Origin: Gammaproteobacteria bacterium
Lineage (GTDB): Bacteria; Pseudomonadota; Gammaproteobacteria; Eutrophobiales; Eutrophobiaceae
DNA: 64,000 nt
Assembly: GCA_028279365.1 (NCBI GenBank)
Contig: JANQNX010000010.1
Location: 84,206-148,205, forward strand
Direction of reading: 5' to 3'
This document shows positions 17,934 through 28,021 of the stretch, one piece after another. The translations under genes and the position numbers were made by a program. Under the pieces are notes generated by a model. It had not been told where the DNA came from and did no database searches. It was given only the letters and a program-made list of their open reading frames with translations. Within the stretch, counting starts at the first letter, position 1. Each line of letters starts with the position of its first letter.

Positions 17934-18863
17934 CTAGTCTGTATTTTCTTTATACCATTGATAGGTATGTTTTAAGCCTTCCTCGAGCGTAATCGTATGT
18001 TGCCAACCGAGTTTATGTAATCTGGATACATCCGTCATTTTTCTCGGCGTCCCATCCGGTTTTGTCGAATCAAACACAATCTCGCCTTGATAGCCTACCG
18101 TTTCCTTGATCAATAATGCAAGGTCCAGAATGCTAATGTCTTGTCCCATGCCAATATTAACAATGTCTCCATCATTATAATTAGTCATCAGGTAGTAACA
18201 GGCATCAGCAACATCATCCACATGTAAAAATTCCCTCATGGGCTTACCGGTGCCCCAGATAGTTACCGATTCAGCCTGATTTATTTTTCCCTCATGGAAT
18301 TTTCGCAATAACGCAGGCAGAACATGAGAGCTAGTTAAATCAAAATTATCGCCTGGCCCATAAAGGTTAGTTGGCATCATCGAGATCGCATTAAAATTGT
18401 ATTGCTCCCGATAAGCCTGACAAAGTTTGATCCCTGCTATTTTCGCAATCGCATACCACTTGTTGGTATCTTCCAATGGGCCTGATAATAGGTATTCTTC
18501 TTTTATTGGCTGTGGGCAATCACGGGGATAAATACAGGTTGATCCAAGAAAGCCGAGTTTTGTAGTCTTGAATAAATACGCCGACTCAATAATATTCGTT
18601 TGTATTTGCAGGTTATCTTTTAAAAAATTAACCGGACGAGTGCTATTGGCATGAATACCACCCACCACCGCAGCTGCTATGAATACATATTCGGGCTTAT
18701 GTTCCTCAAAAAACGCTCTAACTGCATACTGATCACAAAGATCAAGTTCACTGTGAGAACGTAACAATAAATTATCATGGCCATTAGCCCTGAGTTTACG
18801 ACAAATCGCACTACCAACCAGGCCATTATGACCAGCAACATAAATAGTCGATGTTTTCTGCAT
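17934..18863 (-). CDS. fcl: GDP-L-fucose synthase
   Basis: This enzyme converts GDP-4-keto-6-deoxymannose to GDP-L-fucose by epimerisation and NADPH reduction. The 309-aa short-chain dehydrogenase has the Rossmann motif VAGHNGLVGSAI, a Ser in LGSTCIYPRDCPQPI and the catalytic YxxxK in WYAIAKIAG. Typical family text includes MMPTNLYGPGDNFDL, plus EFLHVDDVADAC. It follows gmd by 7 bases and precedes manC, the classical GDP-fucose gene set. Confidence 0.95.
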   Translation of the reverse strand: MQKTSTIYVAGHNGLVGSAICRKLRANGHDNLLLRSHSELDLCDQYAVRAFFEEHKPEYVFIAAAVVGGIHANSTRPVNFLKDNLQIQTNIIESAYLFKTTKLGFLGSTCIYPRDCPQPIKEEYLLSGPLEDTNKWYAIAKIAGIKLCQAYREQYNFNAISMMPTNLYGPGDNFDLTSSHVLPALLRKFHEGKINQAESVTIWGTGKPMREFLHVDDVADACYYLMTNYNDGDIVNIGMGQDISILDLALLIKETVGYQGEIVFDSTKPDGTPRKMTDVSRLHKLGWQHTITLEEGLKHTYQWYKENTD

Positions 18864-18870
18864 CTATTTA

Positions 18871-19932
18871 TTAATCTTGCTTTGCTAGGATAGTATATTG
18901 CTCGACGAGTTTCATATCATGCTGCATCATTTCATCGATCATTTCATCGAGAGAGATTTTTGGTTCCCAGCCTAACTGCTTTCTTGCTTTACTACTATCG
19001 CCCAATAAACTTTCCACTTCTGCAGGGCGATAATAGTTTGGATCAACCTCTACAATGCAATTACCTGACTGATCATAACCTTTTTCTTTTTGGTCTTCTC
19101 CATGCCACTCTATAAAGATATCAATTTTATTTGCTGCAAACTCTATGAACTCTCTTACACTATATTGAATTCCTGTAGCGATCACATAATCTTCAGGTTT
19201 ATCTTGTTGCAGCATTAACCATTGCATTTCAACATAATCTTTCGCATGTCCCCAATCACGTTTCGCATCAAGGTTACCAATATATAGTGTTTTTTGCAGA
19301 CCGAGTTTAATACGACTCAAAGCAATAGTTATTTTTCTGGTAACAAACGTTTCACCTCTTACAGGAGACTCGTGGTTAAACAAAATGCCATTACAGGCAA
19401 ACATATCATAAGCCTCACGATAGTTGACAGTAATCCAGTACGCATAGAGTTTTGCAACACCATAGGGAGAACGTGGATAAAACGGGGTCAATTCCGTCTG
19501 CGGTACTTGTTGAACCTTGCCATATAACTCCGAAGTCGACGCTTGATAAAACCTTGTTCTCTTTTCCAGATTAAGAATGCGAATCGCTTCCAGCATCCTC
19601 AAGGTACCCAGTGCATCAGAATTAGCGGTATATTCTGGTTCTTCAAACGAAACCGCCACATGACTCTGGGCAGCAAGGTTATAAATCTCATCAGGCTGAG
19701 ATTCTTCTATCACACGGATCAAGCTACTCGAGTCCGTCATATCTCCATAATGCAGGATTAAATTTCTACCACTCTCGTGCGGATCCTGATAAAGATGGTC
19801 AATCCGGTCAGTATTAATAAGTGAACTTCGGCGTTTTATACCATGAACGATATAACCTTTATTTAGAAGAAATTCGGCTAAATAAGATCCATCCTGTCCG
19901 GTAATACCAGTAATCAGCGCTATCTTACTCAT
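18871..19932 (-). CDS. gmd: GDP-mannose 4,6-dehydratase
   Basis: Gmd converts GDP-D-mannose to GDP-4-keto-6-deoxy-D-mannose, the first step to GDP-L-fucose. The 353-aa protein has the Rossmann motif [16 protein letters not shown], the family sequence [21 protein letters not shown], the catalytic YGVAK, and [17 protein letters not shown]. Length and motifs are normal. It is the first gene of the gmd-fcl-manC unit and lies 61 bases from the oppositely oriented tRNA gene; that short gap is AT-rich and must hold its promoter if there is one. Confidence 0.96.
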   Translation of the reverse strand: MSKIALITGITGQDGSYLAEFLLNKGYIVHGIKRRSSLINTDRIDHLYQDPHESGRNLILHYGDMTDSSSLIRVIEESQPDEIYNLAAQSHVAVSFEEPEYTANSDALGTLRMLEAIRILNLEKRTRFYQASTSELYGKVQQVPQTELTPFYPRSPYGVAKLYAYWITVNYREAYDMFACNGILFNHESPVRGETFVTRKITIALSRIKLGLQKTLYIGNLDAKRDWGHAKDYVEMQWLMLQQDKPEDYVIATGIQYSVREFIEFAANKIDIFIEWHGEDQKEKGYDQSGNCIVEVDPNYYRPAEVESLLGDSSKARKQLGWEPKISLDEMIDEMMQHDMKLVEQYTILAKQD

Positions 19933-19993
19933 TTAAATTTATCATTTAATCTTTGAAATATAATGTATCATTTGAAGGTTATATTCTAATTTA

Positions 19994-20070
19994 GCCCCGA
20001 TAGCTCAGCTGGATAGAGCGTCCCCCTCCTAAGGGGAAGGCCAGAGGTTCGAATCCTCTTCGGGGCACCA
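19994..20070 (+). tRNA. tRNA-Arg (anticodon CCT)
   Basis: A complete 77-base cloverleaf with encoded CCA. The acceptor arms GCCCCGA/TCGGGGC pair perfectly. The D arm is GCTC/GAGC, and the anticodon stem TCCCC/GGGGA carries loop CTCCTAA (anticodon CCT, reading AGG). The T arm AGAGG/CCTCT has loop TTCGAAT. It stands alone between two minus-strand blocks (gmd and prsT). No integrase or direct-repeat attachment site is visible beside it. Confidence 0.97.
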
Positions 20071-20157
20071 ATTAATACTTGTTCACAGTTCTGCTTTAAC
20101 CAATGAATTCTGAAGGGACCTTTACTTAGGCTTTTTTATAGTTAAGTTATAGTAGAA

Positions 20158-22524
20158 CTATAAATTCTTTAAAGTATCCTGGGCTTCATTAATACCTAAA
20201 TAATTCTCACCTTCTTTGGTAGCCACTATCAATGCCTGTTTAGCAGCTTCTTGTTGACCTGCCTTAAAATAAGCCATACCCAAGTGATAGTTAAGGCCGG
20301 CATTATCTGGTGCTGCAGCGACGGCCTTTTCCAGTAAAGATACAGCTTCTAGATATTCACCTTGCTTATATTTTAGCCAGCCAATCGTATCAAGATAAGC
20401 AGGGTTATCATTTCCGGCAAGCTTCTCGGCCAATGTTTCGGCACGACTTAAACTCGCTTCATCACCTTTATAATCAATCAAGAGCATGGCTAGATTGTTA
20501 ATCGCCAACTGATTTTCCGGTTCCTTGAGTAATAGATCTTCATACAGTTGAATTGCGTTATCTGTCTCTCCATTGACTTCATAAAACCGGGCAAGATCAG
20601 AAACCAGTACAGTTGCATTCCCGGTTGCATCAATACCCTGACGATAAACCTCAATCGCTTGTTTATTTTTCTTTTCAGAGATATAGATCCGTGCAAGGTT
20701 ACGATAAGGCAGATAAAATTCTTTATTAATCTCAATAGCCTTAGTAAAAGCAGCCGACGCTTTATCCAGATTATTTTCAGATAAAAACACTTCACCTTTC
20801 AGGTTTTGGGCGAAGACACTGTCCGGGTTTTGTTCCAGGATACTATTCAGTTTTGCCAGTGCCTTATCCGTTTGTTTCAAACCCAGGTAAGTCCTGACGA
20901 GTTGTGTCACCGGTTCTACTGCATTGGGGGCGAGTTGGTTCGCCTTTTCAAATTCCGAAATACTGTCTTCCGGTTTATCCTGAGCAATGCTTAACATGCC
21001 CGCATAATAATAACCAATTGGCTTATCCGGATTCGATGCTTTCATCTGATTCGTTATGTTTGTTAATGCTTGCCAGTTCTTTTCCGCCGCATTAATTCGA
21101 AACAACGCCTGCATCGCAGCGATATTGTCAGGAGCAAACTGCAACACATCGTTAAGTTGTTCAGTAACGCCGTCGATATCGTTTTCCACCGCCAATAGAC
21201 GAATTAAATCCTGCCTCAAACTCAAATCAGTTTTATTCAGGTTTATCGCTCGCTTGATGGTATCTCTGGCCAAATCAGCCTCATTGTTTAAAAAATGCGC
21301 ATTGGCAAGATAACGCGATAGGGTAATGGAATTAGGTTGATCGCGCATAGCCGCACGGAAATCTGCAATCGCTGCTACGTAGTCTTTTTTCTGTAAGCTA
21401 AGTTGTCCCCTCAAGGCTAACGCAGCCTGATCGTTCTGACTCTCAGCTAGCACCTCAGCCAATAATGGCTCTGCCAAATCATTTTTCCCGATTCGCGTGT
21501 ATAAATCAGCAAGTAATACCCTCGAGCGTAATCCGTCTGGTTGCAATTGTTCGTTAGCAATGACCTTTTCATAAATGGCAATAGCTTCGTCAGGTTTCCC
21601 GGTCGTCTGATATATCCGGGCCAACTCAAACTGCAAAACATAGTTATCAGGATTAGAGCTAATAAATGCTTTTAGCTCATCGATTGCCGCTTGCTGCCCT
21701 TGCTCTTCAGCAATTAGCTTAACAATGGCAAATTTGACCTGGTTATTATCAGGAAACTGTTTCGCCGCATTCCTCAAGGTTGATTCAGACTTATCTTTCT
21801 CACCGGCAGCAAAATAGATTTCAGATAATCTCAGATAATTAAACAGCGCTTCAGGGTTATTATCAATAAGGCGCGTCATCTGTTCAGCGGCCTGAGCAAA
21901 TTGCTTTCTCTCGGCAAAGATATTCGCTAGTGAATTCGTTAGCAAACTGTTATCCGGGAATTGTTTCTGAGCCGTAGTCAACACACTGATAGCTTCATTG
22001 TTTAGATTCATGCGATTCAGAGCAGTCGATTTGAGTAATATCGCATTGATATTTTCCGGATCGGATTCCAATGCACTCTCTGCGTCCTGATGCGCTAGCT
22101 GGAAATTTTCCTGCGCGAGATGTATAGAACCTCTGAATGCCAGCGCTTCGCTATCACCCGGCACTAAAGTTAGAGCCCTGTCTGCCAATTCCTTTGCCTT
22201 ATTGATATCTTTCGCCAATAAATAAAACTGGCCCAACCTGATATTAGAACGTAGATGAGTATCATCCTGCTCCAAAATGGCATTGTATTGCCCTGCCGCA
22301 GCACGAAAATCCTGTAGTTTTTCCATCACCTGTCCAAGCAGGTAACGAGCAGGTATATCTTTTGGATCGATTTGCAGCACATTCTGTAATTCAATTCTGG
22401 CTTTATCATAGTCACCCGTATCGTATGACTGCTGTGCCTTTTCAAAATAGCTGGCTTTTTTATCTTCTGCGCCACCACAACCGGCCAAAATCAAAATCAG
22501 TAATAGTATGGATATAGTCTTCAT
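20158..22524 (-). CDS. prsT: PEP-CTERM/exosortase system TPR-repeat lipoprotein PrsT
   Basis: PrsT-type lipoproteins accompany exosortase exopolysaccharide loci and are thought to act in periplasmic assembly of the polymer. The 788-aa product has a lipoprotein signal (MKTISILLLILILAGCGG, lipobox Cys16) and then tetratricopeptide repeats along the whole length. Examples are YDTGDYDKARIELQNVLQIDPKD at the start and LNYHLGMAYFKAGQQEAAKQAL at the end. It is last in the exopolysaccharide locus but separated from the wecA-like gene by 155 bases carrying its own Fur box and a plausible promoter. The exact function of the family is not established. Confidence 0.88.
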   Translation of the reverse strand: MKTISILLLILILAGCGGAEDKKASYFEKAQQSYDTGDYDKARIELQNVLQIDPKDIPARYLLGQVMEKLQDFRAAAGQYNAILEQDDTHLRSNIRLGQFYLLAKDINKAKELADRALTLVPGDSEALAFRGSIHLAQENFQLAHQDAESALESDPENINAILLKSTALNRMNLNNEAISVLTTAQKQFPDNSLLTNSLANIFAERKQFAQAAEQMTRLIDNNPEALFNYLRLSEIYFAAGEKDKSESTLRNAAKQFPDNNQVKFAIVKLIAEEQGQQAAIDELKAFISSNPDNYVLQFELARIYQTTGKPDEAIAIYEKVIANEQLQPDGLRSRVLLADLYTRIGKNDLAEPLLAEVLAESQNDQAALALRGQLSLQKKDYVAAIADFRAAMRDQPNSITLSRYLANAHFLNNEADLARDTIKRAINLNKTDLSLRQDLIRLLAVENDIDGVTEQLNDVLQFAPDNIAAMQALFRINAAEKNWQALTNITNQMKASNPDKPIGYYYAGMLSIAQDKPEDSISEFEKANQLAPNAVEPVTQLVRTYLGLKQTDKALAKLNSILEQNPDSVFAQNLKGEVFLSENNLDKASAAFTKAIEINKEFYLPYRNLARIYISEKKNKQAIEVYRQGIDATGNATVLVSDLARFYEVNGETDNAIQLYEDLLLKEPENQLAINNLAMLLIDYKGDEASLSRAETLAEKLAGNDNPAYLDTIGWLKYKQGEYLEAVSLLEKAVAAAPDNAGLNYHLGMAYFKAGQQEAAKQALIVATKEGENYLGINEAQDTLKNL

Positions 22525-22557
22525 ATGGAGAATATTACACGTTTTTCTTCAGATTTT

Positions 22558-22578
22558 AAATGATAATAATTATCATTT
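22558..22578 (-). promoter_or_regulatory. Perfect Fur box in front of prsT
   Basis: AAATGATAATAATTATCATTT is a perfect 21-base inverted repeat around one central base. It matches the 7-1-7 Fur consensus TGATAAT-N-ATTATCA at all 14 defined positions. On the minus strand a promoter-like TTGCGG-N18-TATAAA runs straight into it, so bound Fur would cover the -10 region. It ends 33 bases before the prsT ATG. Confidence 0.85.
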
Positions 22579-22679
22579 ATATTTTTTAGTTTACCTTAAC
22601 CGCAAATCAATATATTGATATTTTTTTACAGACTAATGACATTAACTCTAAAATTCTAGTTGATATCTTTTTGTTCTGT

Positions 22680-24308
22680 TCAGACAACGAACCGTATCAA
22701 TAAAGTAATCACGCTTAACATAGTCGTCACTTTTAAATAGGTTACTAGTTTCGTTACCGACATCAAAATAAGCTCTGTAACATAAAATAATATAAATAAA
22801 CGAGTGATATCAGTCGCATAGTGAGTCACATCAAAGAAAATATCCCCCGGTAAAATTGAAATGAGGATCATTATAAAAATAATAATGTAATCCAGCGGGG
22901 TAATAGTAAGGCGCTTTTTTTCCGGAAAGACAAATCCGAGAATCGTTACAATTATCAAAATAGCAAATACAATTGATAATAGTTGCTCAAAACTACTGCT
23001 CATTTCAGCATTAATCATAATCAGATAAGTGATCACCGTACTGATTAAATAAAGATCAATACGTAAAATACTTTTGATAAATGTTGATTTTCTGTTCAAA
23101 AATAAAATTAGATTAAATGCTATCAAACCGACACTGATAAAGATAACTTCAATGGGTATAGTGTCTGACGATAAAACAACCAGAAAAAAATAGACCGACA
23201 TAAGCATGGCTGCTATTCCGACACAAAATCGTGATAGCTGACTGCGATTTTCTTGTCTACTAAGAAGTCTGCTAAAAAAAGAGTCTGAATGTTTCTTATC
23301 AGACAATTTTTTATTCTTGCTGTACATCTCTAGTATAAAAATTAGTGATAACCCAAATATTGTATACAGCCCCAATACAATATAATCATTCTGAAAACGA
23401 AATAAATAAGCACTTACCACAAATATTGATTGAATGAGATAAATAGATGAAACAGCTTCATAATGATCAAGACCCGAATTCAATAATTTATGATGAATAT
23501 GTCTTTTATCCGGCTTGAAAGGAGATTGCCTATTTAACAACCTTTGTGACATTACATAAAAGGTATCCAGAATCGGTACACCTAATGCAACAATGGCAAT
23601 TGACGGACTCATAACGGGAACATAATTCTGGGACAACCATATGACCAGGACCCCTAGACTAAAACCTAAAAACTGGCTCCCTGTATCCCCCATGAATACT
23701 GACGCAGGATATGTATTAAACCTTAAAAATCCCAGTACCGCACCGACAACTGCAAAGCTCAACATAACTAACTGTAATTCACCTGAGGTATAGGCAATCA
23801 GTGCGATAACGCCTAAACTGAATATTGAACTCCCACCAGCAAGTCCATCCAGACCGTCGGAAAGATTAATTGCATTCGTGATGCCTAATAAAGCAAATAT
23901 TGTAAACGGCATGGAAATATAATCAGGGATTATTCCATCATATATAAAGGGCAGACTGTTAATATTAACATCACCCAACGTTACCACTAATAATGCCGCA
24001 AAAAGCTGACCGATAAATTTAACTTTATGATTCAGTTGAACCTTATCATCCCAAATACCGAAAATAGCTATTATGATAACACTTAGCATATAACAATATA
24101 TTGCAATGCTGTGCTCTATCCAGATTAAAGTAGATAACAATGCACCACAAACCATTGCCAAACCGCCTACTCTAGGAATTGCTGAGGAATGGATCTTGCG
24201 TTCATCAGGAAGATCCTGCATACCTAGATAGCTGGCATAACGAATCAACATTGGTATTAATAATACGCAAACCAGCATAGAAGTCAGGAAAATATAGAAT
24301 AAATTCAT
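22680..24308 (-). CDS. WecA/MraY-family undecaprenyl-phosphate sugar-1-phosphate transferase, long form
   Basis: This integral membrane enzyme probably starts the repeat unit by moving a HexNAc-1-phosphate onto undecaprenyl phosphate. The 542-aa protein has the family motifs PDERKIHSSAIPRVGGLA (about residues 34-51), GIWDDKVQLNHKVKF (about 84-98), NAINLSDGLDGLAGG (about 145-159), MGDTGSQFLGF and the KRHIHHKLLNSGL loop. WecA is usually near 360 aa; here about 200 further residues hold several extra membrane segments without a recognised domain. No polyprenol-P sugar transferase of the WbaP type is in the locus, so this is the likely initiator. Confidence 0.88.
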   Translation of the reverse strand: MNLFYIFLTSMLVCVLLIPMLIRYASYLGMQDLPDERKIHSSAIPRVGGLAMVCGALLSTLIWIEHSIAIYCYMLSVIIIAIFGIWDDKVQLNHKVKFIGQLFAALLVVTLGDVNINSLPFIYDGIIPDYISMPFTIFALLGITNAINLSDGLDGLAGGSSIFSLGVIALIAYTSGELQLVMLSFAVVGAVLGFLRFNTYPASVFMGDTGSQFLGFSLGVLVIWLSQNYVPVMSPSIAIVALGVPILDTFYVMSQRLLNRQSPFKPDKRHIHHKLLNSGLDHYEAVSSIYLIQSIFVVSAYLFRFQNDYIVLGLYTIFGLSLIFILEMYSKNKKLSDKKHSDSFFSRLLSRQENRSQLSRFCVGIAAMLMSVYFFLVVLSSDTIPIEVIFISVGLIAFNLILFLNRKSTFIKSILRIDLYLISTVITYLIMINAEMSSSFEQLLSIVFAILIIVTILGFVFPEKKRLTITPLDYIIIFIMILISILPGDIFFDVTHYATDITRLFILFYVTELILMSVTKLVTYLKVTTMLSVITLLIRFVV

Positions 24309-24350
24309 AAACTGATTTTTAGGTAGGTCGTTCTCGACCTACTAGATGGT

Positions 24351-25925
24351 CTATTCTGGTAGATAACCATCAAATAATGGGTAAGAGTTTTTTAGAAATG
24401 CTTGCAAACGCTTATCTGCATCAGCTTCATCTTCATTTGGCTTCAAACGTGTAGTAAGTCGCAACAATGCACCATCTGTACGGTTAATCATTAACGAGTC
24501 ATAAAACATGTACCATTTAAGTAAATACTCATCGGCAAGATTTCTACCTCTTTGTGCAAACCAGTAATAAACCAGTTGTTTACTTTTTCCCAACTGAATG
24601 ACAGTTCTATTAACTGTAATTTTTTCATTACCGGTTTGATCCGCCTCCACCTCAATTTGAGTTAGGTTATTTATGCTCCAACCTCCTCCAGGAATACACT
24701 GTTTCGGTGAATGGATAGAACCACCTGATGATTGTGTAGAATAGTAAGCTGCATACAAATTGACACTATCCCCGCTGGGATGAAAATAGTCCGAAATAAT
24801 GTAATCGGTAAGCCCGGCAAGAATATCTATATAAATTTGTTCCAATTTATTTCTTTTACCTTCCCAAACGCCAATATTATCAGGGTAGGTAACAAACTCT
24901 TTTCTATCCGGAATAATTTCCTGCCGATCATTAAGTTGAAACGATGCAGCGGTAAGAATAATAAGCAAAGATAATAATAATTTTACAGGCAAGGTTATAT
25001 CATTTATTTTTTTGCTAGCATTTTTCGGAATCGGCCCAGGCAACTCAACTGCAAATACTTCAGAAAGACTGGATCTTTTTTGAAAAAAGACAGCAAACAA
25101 CCACATCTCAATAAAAAGGACACCAACGCACGCCATAAAAATAATCCAGCCTTCAAAATCATGTAAAAAGCCTTCCGCCTGCTCTATCCCCCAATAATTT
25201 ACTAACACACCAATCACACCAATTCGAAAACTGTTCATTAATACTGTGATTGGAATAGTAGTAAAAAATACAATTAATTTTTGCCATAGTGGTGCTTTGA
25301 AAATATGTGCGCAAATGAAGCCAAAACACATGAGAGGGAAAAGATAACGCAGACCGCTACAAGCATCGACTACCTGTAGCTGATAATTACCCAGATCAAT
25401 GACATTGCCCTCAAGATAAACACTGATATCAAACAATCGGATTACTAAAACTCCGAGATAGGAGGATAAAAGCTGTAGCTGCTGTGAAATATTCTGATAT
25501 AGAAACTCTGGTAAAGGAATCATAAATAGCAGTAATAAAAAAGCTACATAAACATCCCTGAAAGCTGCTTTACCGAGATAAGCATAAGCGATACCAAAAA
25601 TGGAAAGTATGAAAGCATACTGAACAACCACATAAATTGTGGTCATATTTCCTATGATTGCAAAGATAAAACCGAGTAAAGCTATCATGAAACCAACCCA
25701 TGAACCATCAAACTGTTTTACTAATAAACTATTTTTGGCTTGATATATAAAAAAAATGGATAGCACGGGTATTAAAAAACCATGTGAATACTCTTCTCTG
25801 GTATCCCAAACTTTATACAAGTGGAACATTGGCTCATTGAAAAGGTAAAGTAAAAGCACGCCAATAATCGCGAGCATAAACCAGTGAATTTTGGGAATTT
25901 GATATGTTGTTATATTTGTATTCAT
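24351..25925 (-). CDS. xrtD: Exosortase fused to EpsI domain (XrtD/VPLPA-type)
   Basis: Exosortases are membrane transpeptidases that process PEP-CTERM proteins during export. The 524-aa protein has about eight N-terminal membrane helices and the expected triad: Cys189 in VVDACSGLRYL, Arg234 in NSFRIGVIG and His255 in GFLHDFEGW. After about residue 310 comes an EpsI/DUF3485 domain (FVTYPDNIGVWEGKRNKLEQIYIDIL, SPKQCIPGGGWSI). Exosortase-EpsI fusion is typical of the type paired with VPxPA-CTERM substrates, and such a substrate is encoded at 61700-62524. The subtype name is inferred from domain layout and substrate. Confidence 0.87.
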   Translation of the reverse strand: MNTNITTYQIPKIHWFMLAIIGVLLLYLFNEPMFHLYKVWDTREEYSHGFLIPVLSIFFIYQAKNSLLVKQFDGSWVGFMIALLGFIFAIIGNMTTIYVVVQYAFILSIFGIAYAYLGKAAFRDVYVAFLLLLFMIPLPEFLYQNISQQLQLLSSYLGVLVIRLFDISVYLEGNVIDLGNYQLQVVDACSGLRYLFPLMCFGFICAHIFKAPLWQKLIVFFTTIPITVLMNSFRIGVIGVLVNYWGIEQAEGFLHDFEGWIIFMACVGVLFIEMWLFAVFFQKRSSLSEVFAVELPGPIPKNASKKINDITLPVKLLLSLLIILTAASFQLNDRQEIIPDRKEFVTYPDNIGVWEGKRNKLEQIYIDILAGLTDYIISDYFHPSGDSVNLYAAYYSTQSSGGSIHSPKQCIPGGGWSINNLTQIEVEADQTGNEKITVNRTVIQLGKSKQLVYYWFAQRGRNLADEYLLKWYMFYDSLMINRTDGALLRLTTRLKPNEDEADADKRLQAFLKNSYPLFDGYLPE

Positions 25926-26756
25926 CTAGATAGGCAAGTTACTGTCTTTACGTTTGATTTCTCTTACTTTAAGCACAATCATATATTCATAAATCGCCTG
26001 TAATAATGAATAGGATAGCCCGGCTTTTCCATCCAACAAACCCAAGCGAAAGAAATAGTAGTATATGAACTTTATAAGAGGTCGAAATGGTAATCGAAAA
26101 AAAATATTTTTCTGCATAGCACGTCGAACATTCGGATCATTAGAGAAACATTCAACAAATTTCACAGGTTCATTTATTTTTGAGTTAATTAATTCTTTCG
26201 CTTCCATATTTGAATAGCGATTATGCCGTTCAATCCAGTGGTTTACTCCATGGCTAAATGGATAATGATCAATATGACCGTCAAGAGTGCCAATTTTTCC
26301 ATCAACCTTAGCGATGGGATTGACCAATCGTTCGTATTGGATTTTGTCAGGTCTGAACAAGCGTATTATCCAGGTGGGGTATAATTGAGCACGCTTTAAC
26401 CAAGTGCCCATATAAAAATCACGCCGACGTATTCTATATGCAGAGTTGTTATTTTCAGAGGCAGTCACTCTCTGGATTTCTGCCTGTAATTCTTTAGTAC
26501 ATCTCTCATCTGCATCCATGTAAAATACCCATGGATGTTTAAATTTTATATTTTTAACAGCCCAATTTTGATGGCTTGACCAATTGTCAAATTTTCTTTC
26601 GACAATCCGCGCGCCTTTTTGCCTGGCGATATCTATTGTTTTGTCATCACTTAATGAATCATAAACGACAATATCATCACACCACTGCAGCGACTCAAGA
26701 CAGGAATCAATATTAATCTCTTCATTTAGAGTGAGTATTAGGACTGAAGCAGACAC
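25926..26756 (-). CDS. Family 2 glycosyltransferase (WaaE/KdtX-like)
   Basis: A 276-aa GT-A glycosyltransferase, probably adding one sugar of the exopolysaccharide repeat. Motifs are SVLILTLNEEINIDSCLESL at the start, DIVVYDSLSDDKTIDIA, the metal-binding YMDADER, and RIRRRDFYMGTWLKRAQ followed by YPTWIIRLFRPDK, as in WaaE/KdtX-like enzymes. It starts with GTG at 26756 and directly abuts the exosortase gene with no gap. The acceptor sugar cannot be read from sequence. Confidence 0.85.
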   Translation of the reverse strand: MSASVLILTLNEEINIDSCLESLQWCDDIVVYDSLSDDKTIDIARQKGARIVERKFDNWSSHQNWAVKNIKFKHPWVFYMDADERCTKELQAEIQRVTASENNNSAYRIRRRDFYMGTWLKRAQLYPTWIIRLFRPDKIQYERLVNPIAKVDGKIGTLDGHIDHYPFSHGVNHWIERHNRYSNMEAKELINSKINEPVKFVECFSNDPNVRRAMQKNIFFRLPFRPLIKFIYYYFFRLGLLDGKAGLSYSLLQAIYEYMIVLKVREIKRKDSNLPI

Positions 26757-26904
26757 AGGATTTTTAATATTTAAAGAATAAAAAAGGATTACGAACTAAT
26801 TCAATTAAGGAAATTGATTGTTATTTGTAACAAGCCGGTTATTAAATAGTTAATTTGATATTAAATATATCTTACAATTATATTTACTGTATATTTCAGT
26901 AATA

Positions 26905-27456
26905 TTAATTGTTTATTTCAGCTCTGTTTTTTATAAAAACAGCTGGATTCCCAGCAACGATCTTGAACTCACCAACATCTTTAGTCACAACAGCACGGGC
27001 CGCTACGATTGCTCCATCGCCAATCTTAGTCCCAGGAGAGATAAATGCATCCGTACAAATCCATGTGTTATCACCAATATTCACAGGCAACTTTACTAAA
27101 GGTAAATCTGGTTTTTTATAATCATGCGTTCCGCAACATATATGTGCGCGGTATGAAATTGTAGATTTTTCGCCTATGTTCAGTTTATCCAGGTTATAAA
27201 TAAAAACATGTTCGCCTATTGATGACCAATTTCCAACTTCAAGATTCCACGGCATGTATATCGTTGTGCTGTTGTATATATGAATATGACGTCCAATTTT
27301 GGCTCCCATACAACGTAACAAGAAACAACGCCATGAAAATGCTGTACGTGGGGAATATTTAAAAAACGGCCTTACAACTCCCCATAAAACCCTTAAAAAT
27401 TGAACCCTGGTAGTATACTTGGCTGACTTTCGATTGCTTTTAATATCCAGTGTCAT
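26905..27456 (-). CDS. Hexapeptide-repeat acetyltransferase, WcaF-like
   Basis: A 183-aa left-handed beta-helix acetyltransferase, probably O-acetylating a sugar of the polymer. The N-terminus (RVLWGVVRPFFKYSPRTAFSWR, LLRCMGAKIGRHIHIYNS) resembles WcaF of colanic acid synthesis. Hexapeptide turns follow (NIGDNTWICTDAFISPGTKIGDGAIVAARAVVTKDV) with the AGNPA end typical of the superfamily, and the catalytic His is likely in CCGTHDY. A 148-base AT-rich gap without recognisable features separates it from the downstream GT2 gene. Confidence 0.85.
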   Translation of the reverse strand: MTLDIKSNRKSAKYTTRVQFLRVLWGVVRPFFKYSPRTAFSWRCFLLRCMGAKIGRHIHIYNSTTIYMPWNLEVGNWSSIGEHVFIYNLDKLNIGEKSTISYRAHICCGTHDYKKPDLPLVKLPVNIGDNTWICTDAFISPGTKIGDGAIVAARAVVTKDVGEFKIVAGNPAVFIKNRAEINN

Positions 27457-27469
27457 AATTTGCTACGCC

Positions 27470-28021
27470 TTAACTTTCGAGTATCTTGCTCGGAAAAATG
27501 CCTGGTTTGGGAGGCTCAGCTAAATAACGCAGATGTTTGTCTTTATCATTGTCATTCTCAAACCTATCCTTAATTTTCTTGTTTGGATTTCCTCCATGTA
27601 TTTCACAGGCATCGATATCTTTTGTTACTATCGTACCGGCCGCGACGACTGCGCCATGATTGATACTCACACCAGCCATGATGATGCAACCAGCGCCTAT
27701 CCAGACGTCTTTTCCTATATAGGTGTTTTCTTTTTTTGGTCTACCGGAAAAAATAACTGCGACTTCAGGCTTTGAAAAGATATGATCCGCACCGACAAAA
27801 CTGACGCCAGGCCCAATCATGCTATAGGCATCAATTGTCACGCCTGGCCCAATAAGACAGTTTGGACCAATATAGGCATATTCGTTGACAGTAATGTCTC
27901 TTGAAATATCAGAGTTTTTACCCAGATAAACTGTTTTATGGACATTTCTGAGCCCATATTTACGTCGCATGAATGCGCTTTTAATATTTCTGAAAAAATT
28001 ATGCAACGTGTTATTTTTCAT
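27470..28021 (-). CDS. Hexapeptide-repeat acyltransferase (CatB/LpxA-like)
   Basis: A 183-aa hexapeptide transferase ([64 protein letters not shown], then [13 protein letters not shown]). The likely catalytic His is in VGADHIFS. It is the second acetyltransferase of the locus, so the polymer may be acetylated at two positions or on different residues. Its ATG overlaps the stop of the upstream glycosyltransferase by 4 bases. Confidence 0.83.
   Translation of the reverse strand: MKNNTLHNFFRNIKSAFMRRKYGLRNVHKTVYLGKNSDISRDITVNEYAYIGPNCLIGPGVTIDAYSMIGPGVSFVGADHIFSKPEVAVIFSGRPKKENTYIGKDVWIGAGCIIMAGVSINHGAVVAAGTIVTKDIDACEIHGGNPNKKIKDRFENDNDKDKHLRYLAEPPKPGIFPSKILES

Noticed and set aside
19994..20070. 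tRNA-Arg as an attachment site for a genomic island carrying the polysaccharide locus
   Set aside because: No integrase, transposase or second copy of the tRNA end was found, and the flanking genes are functionally continuous.
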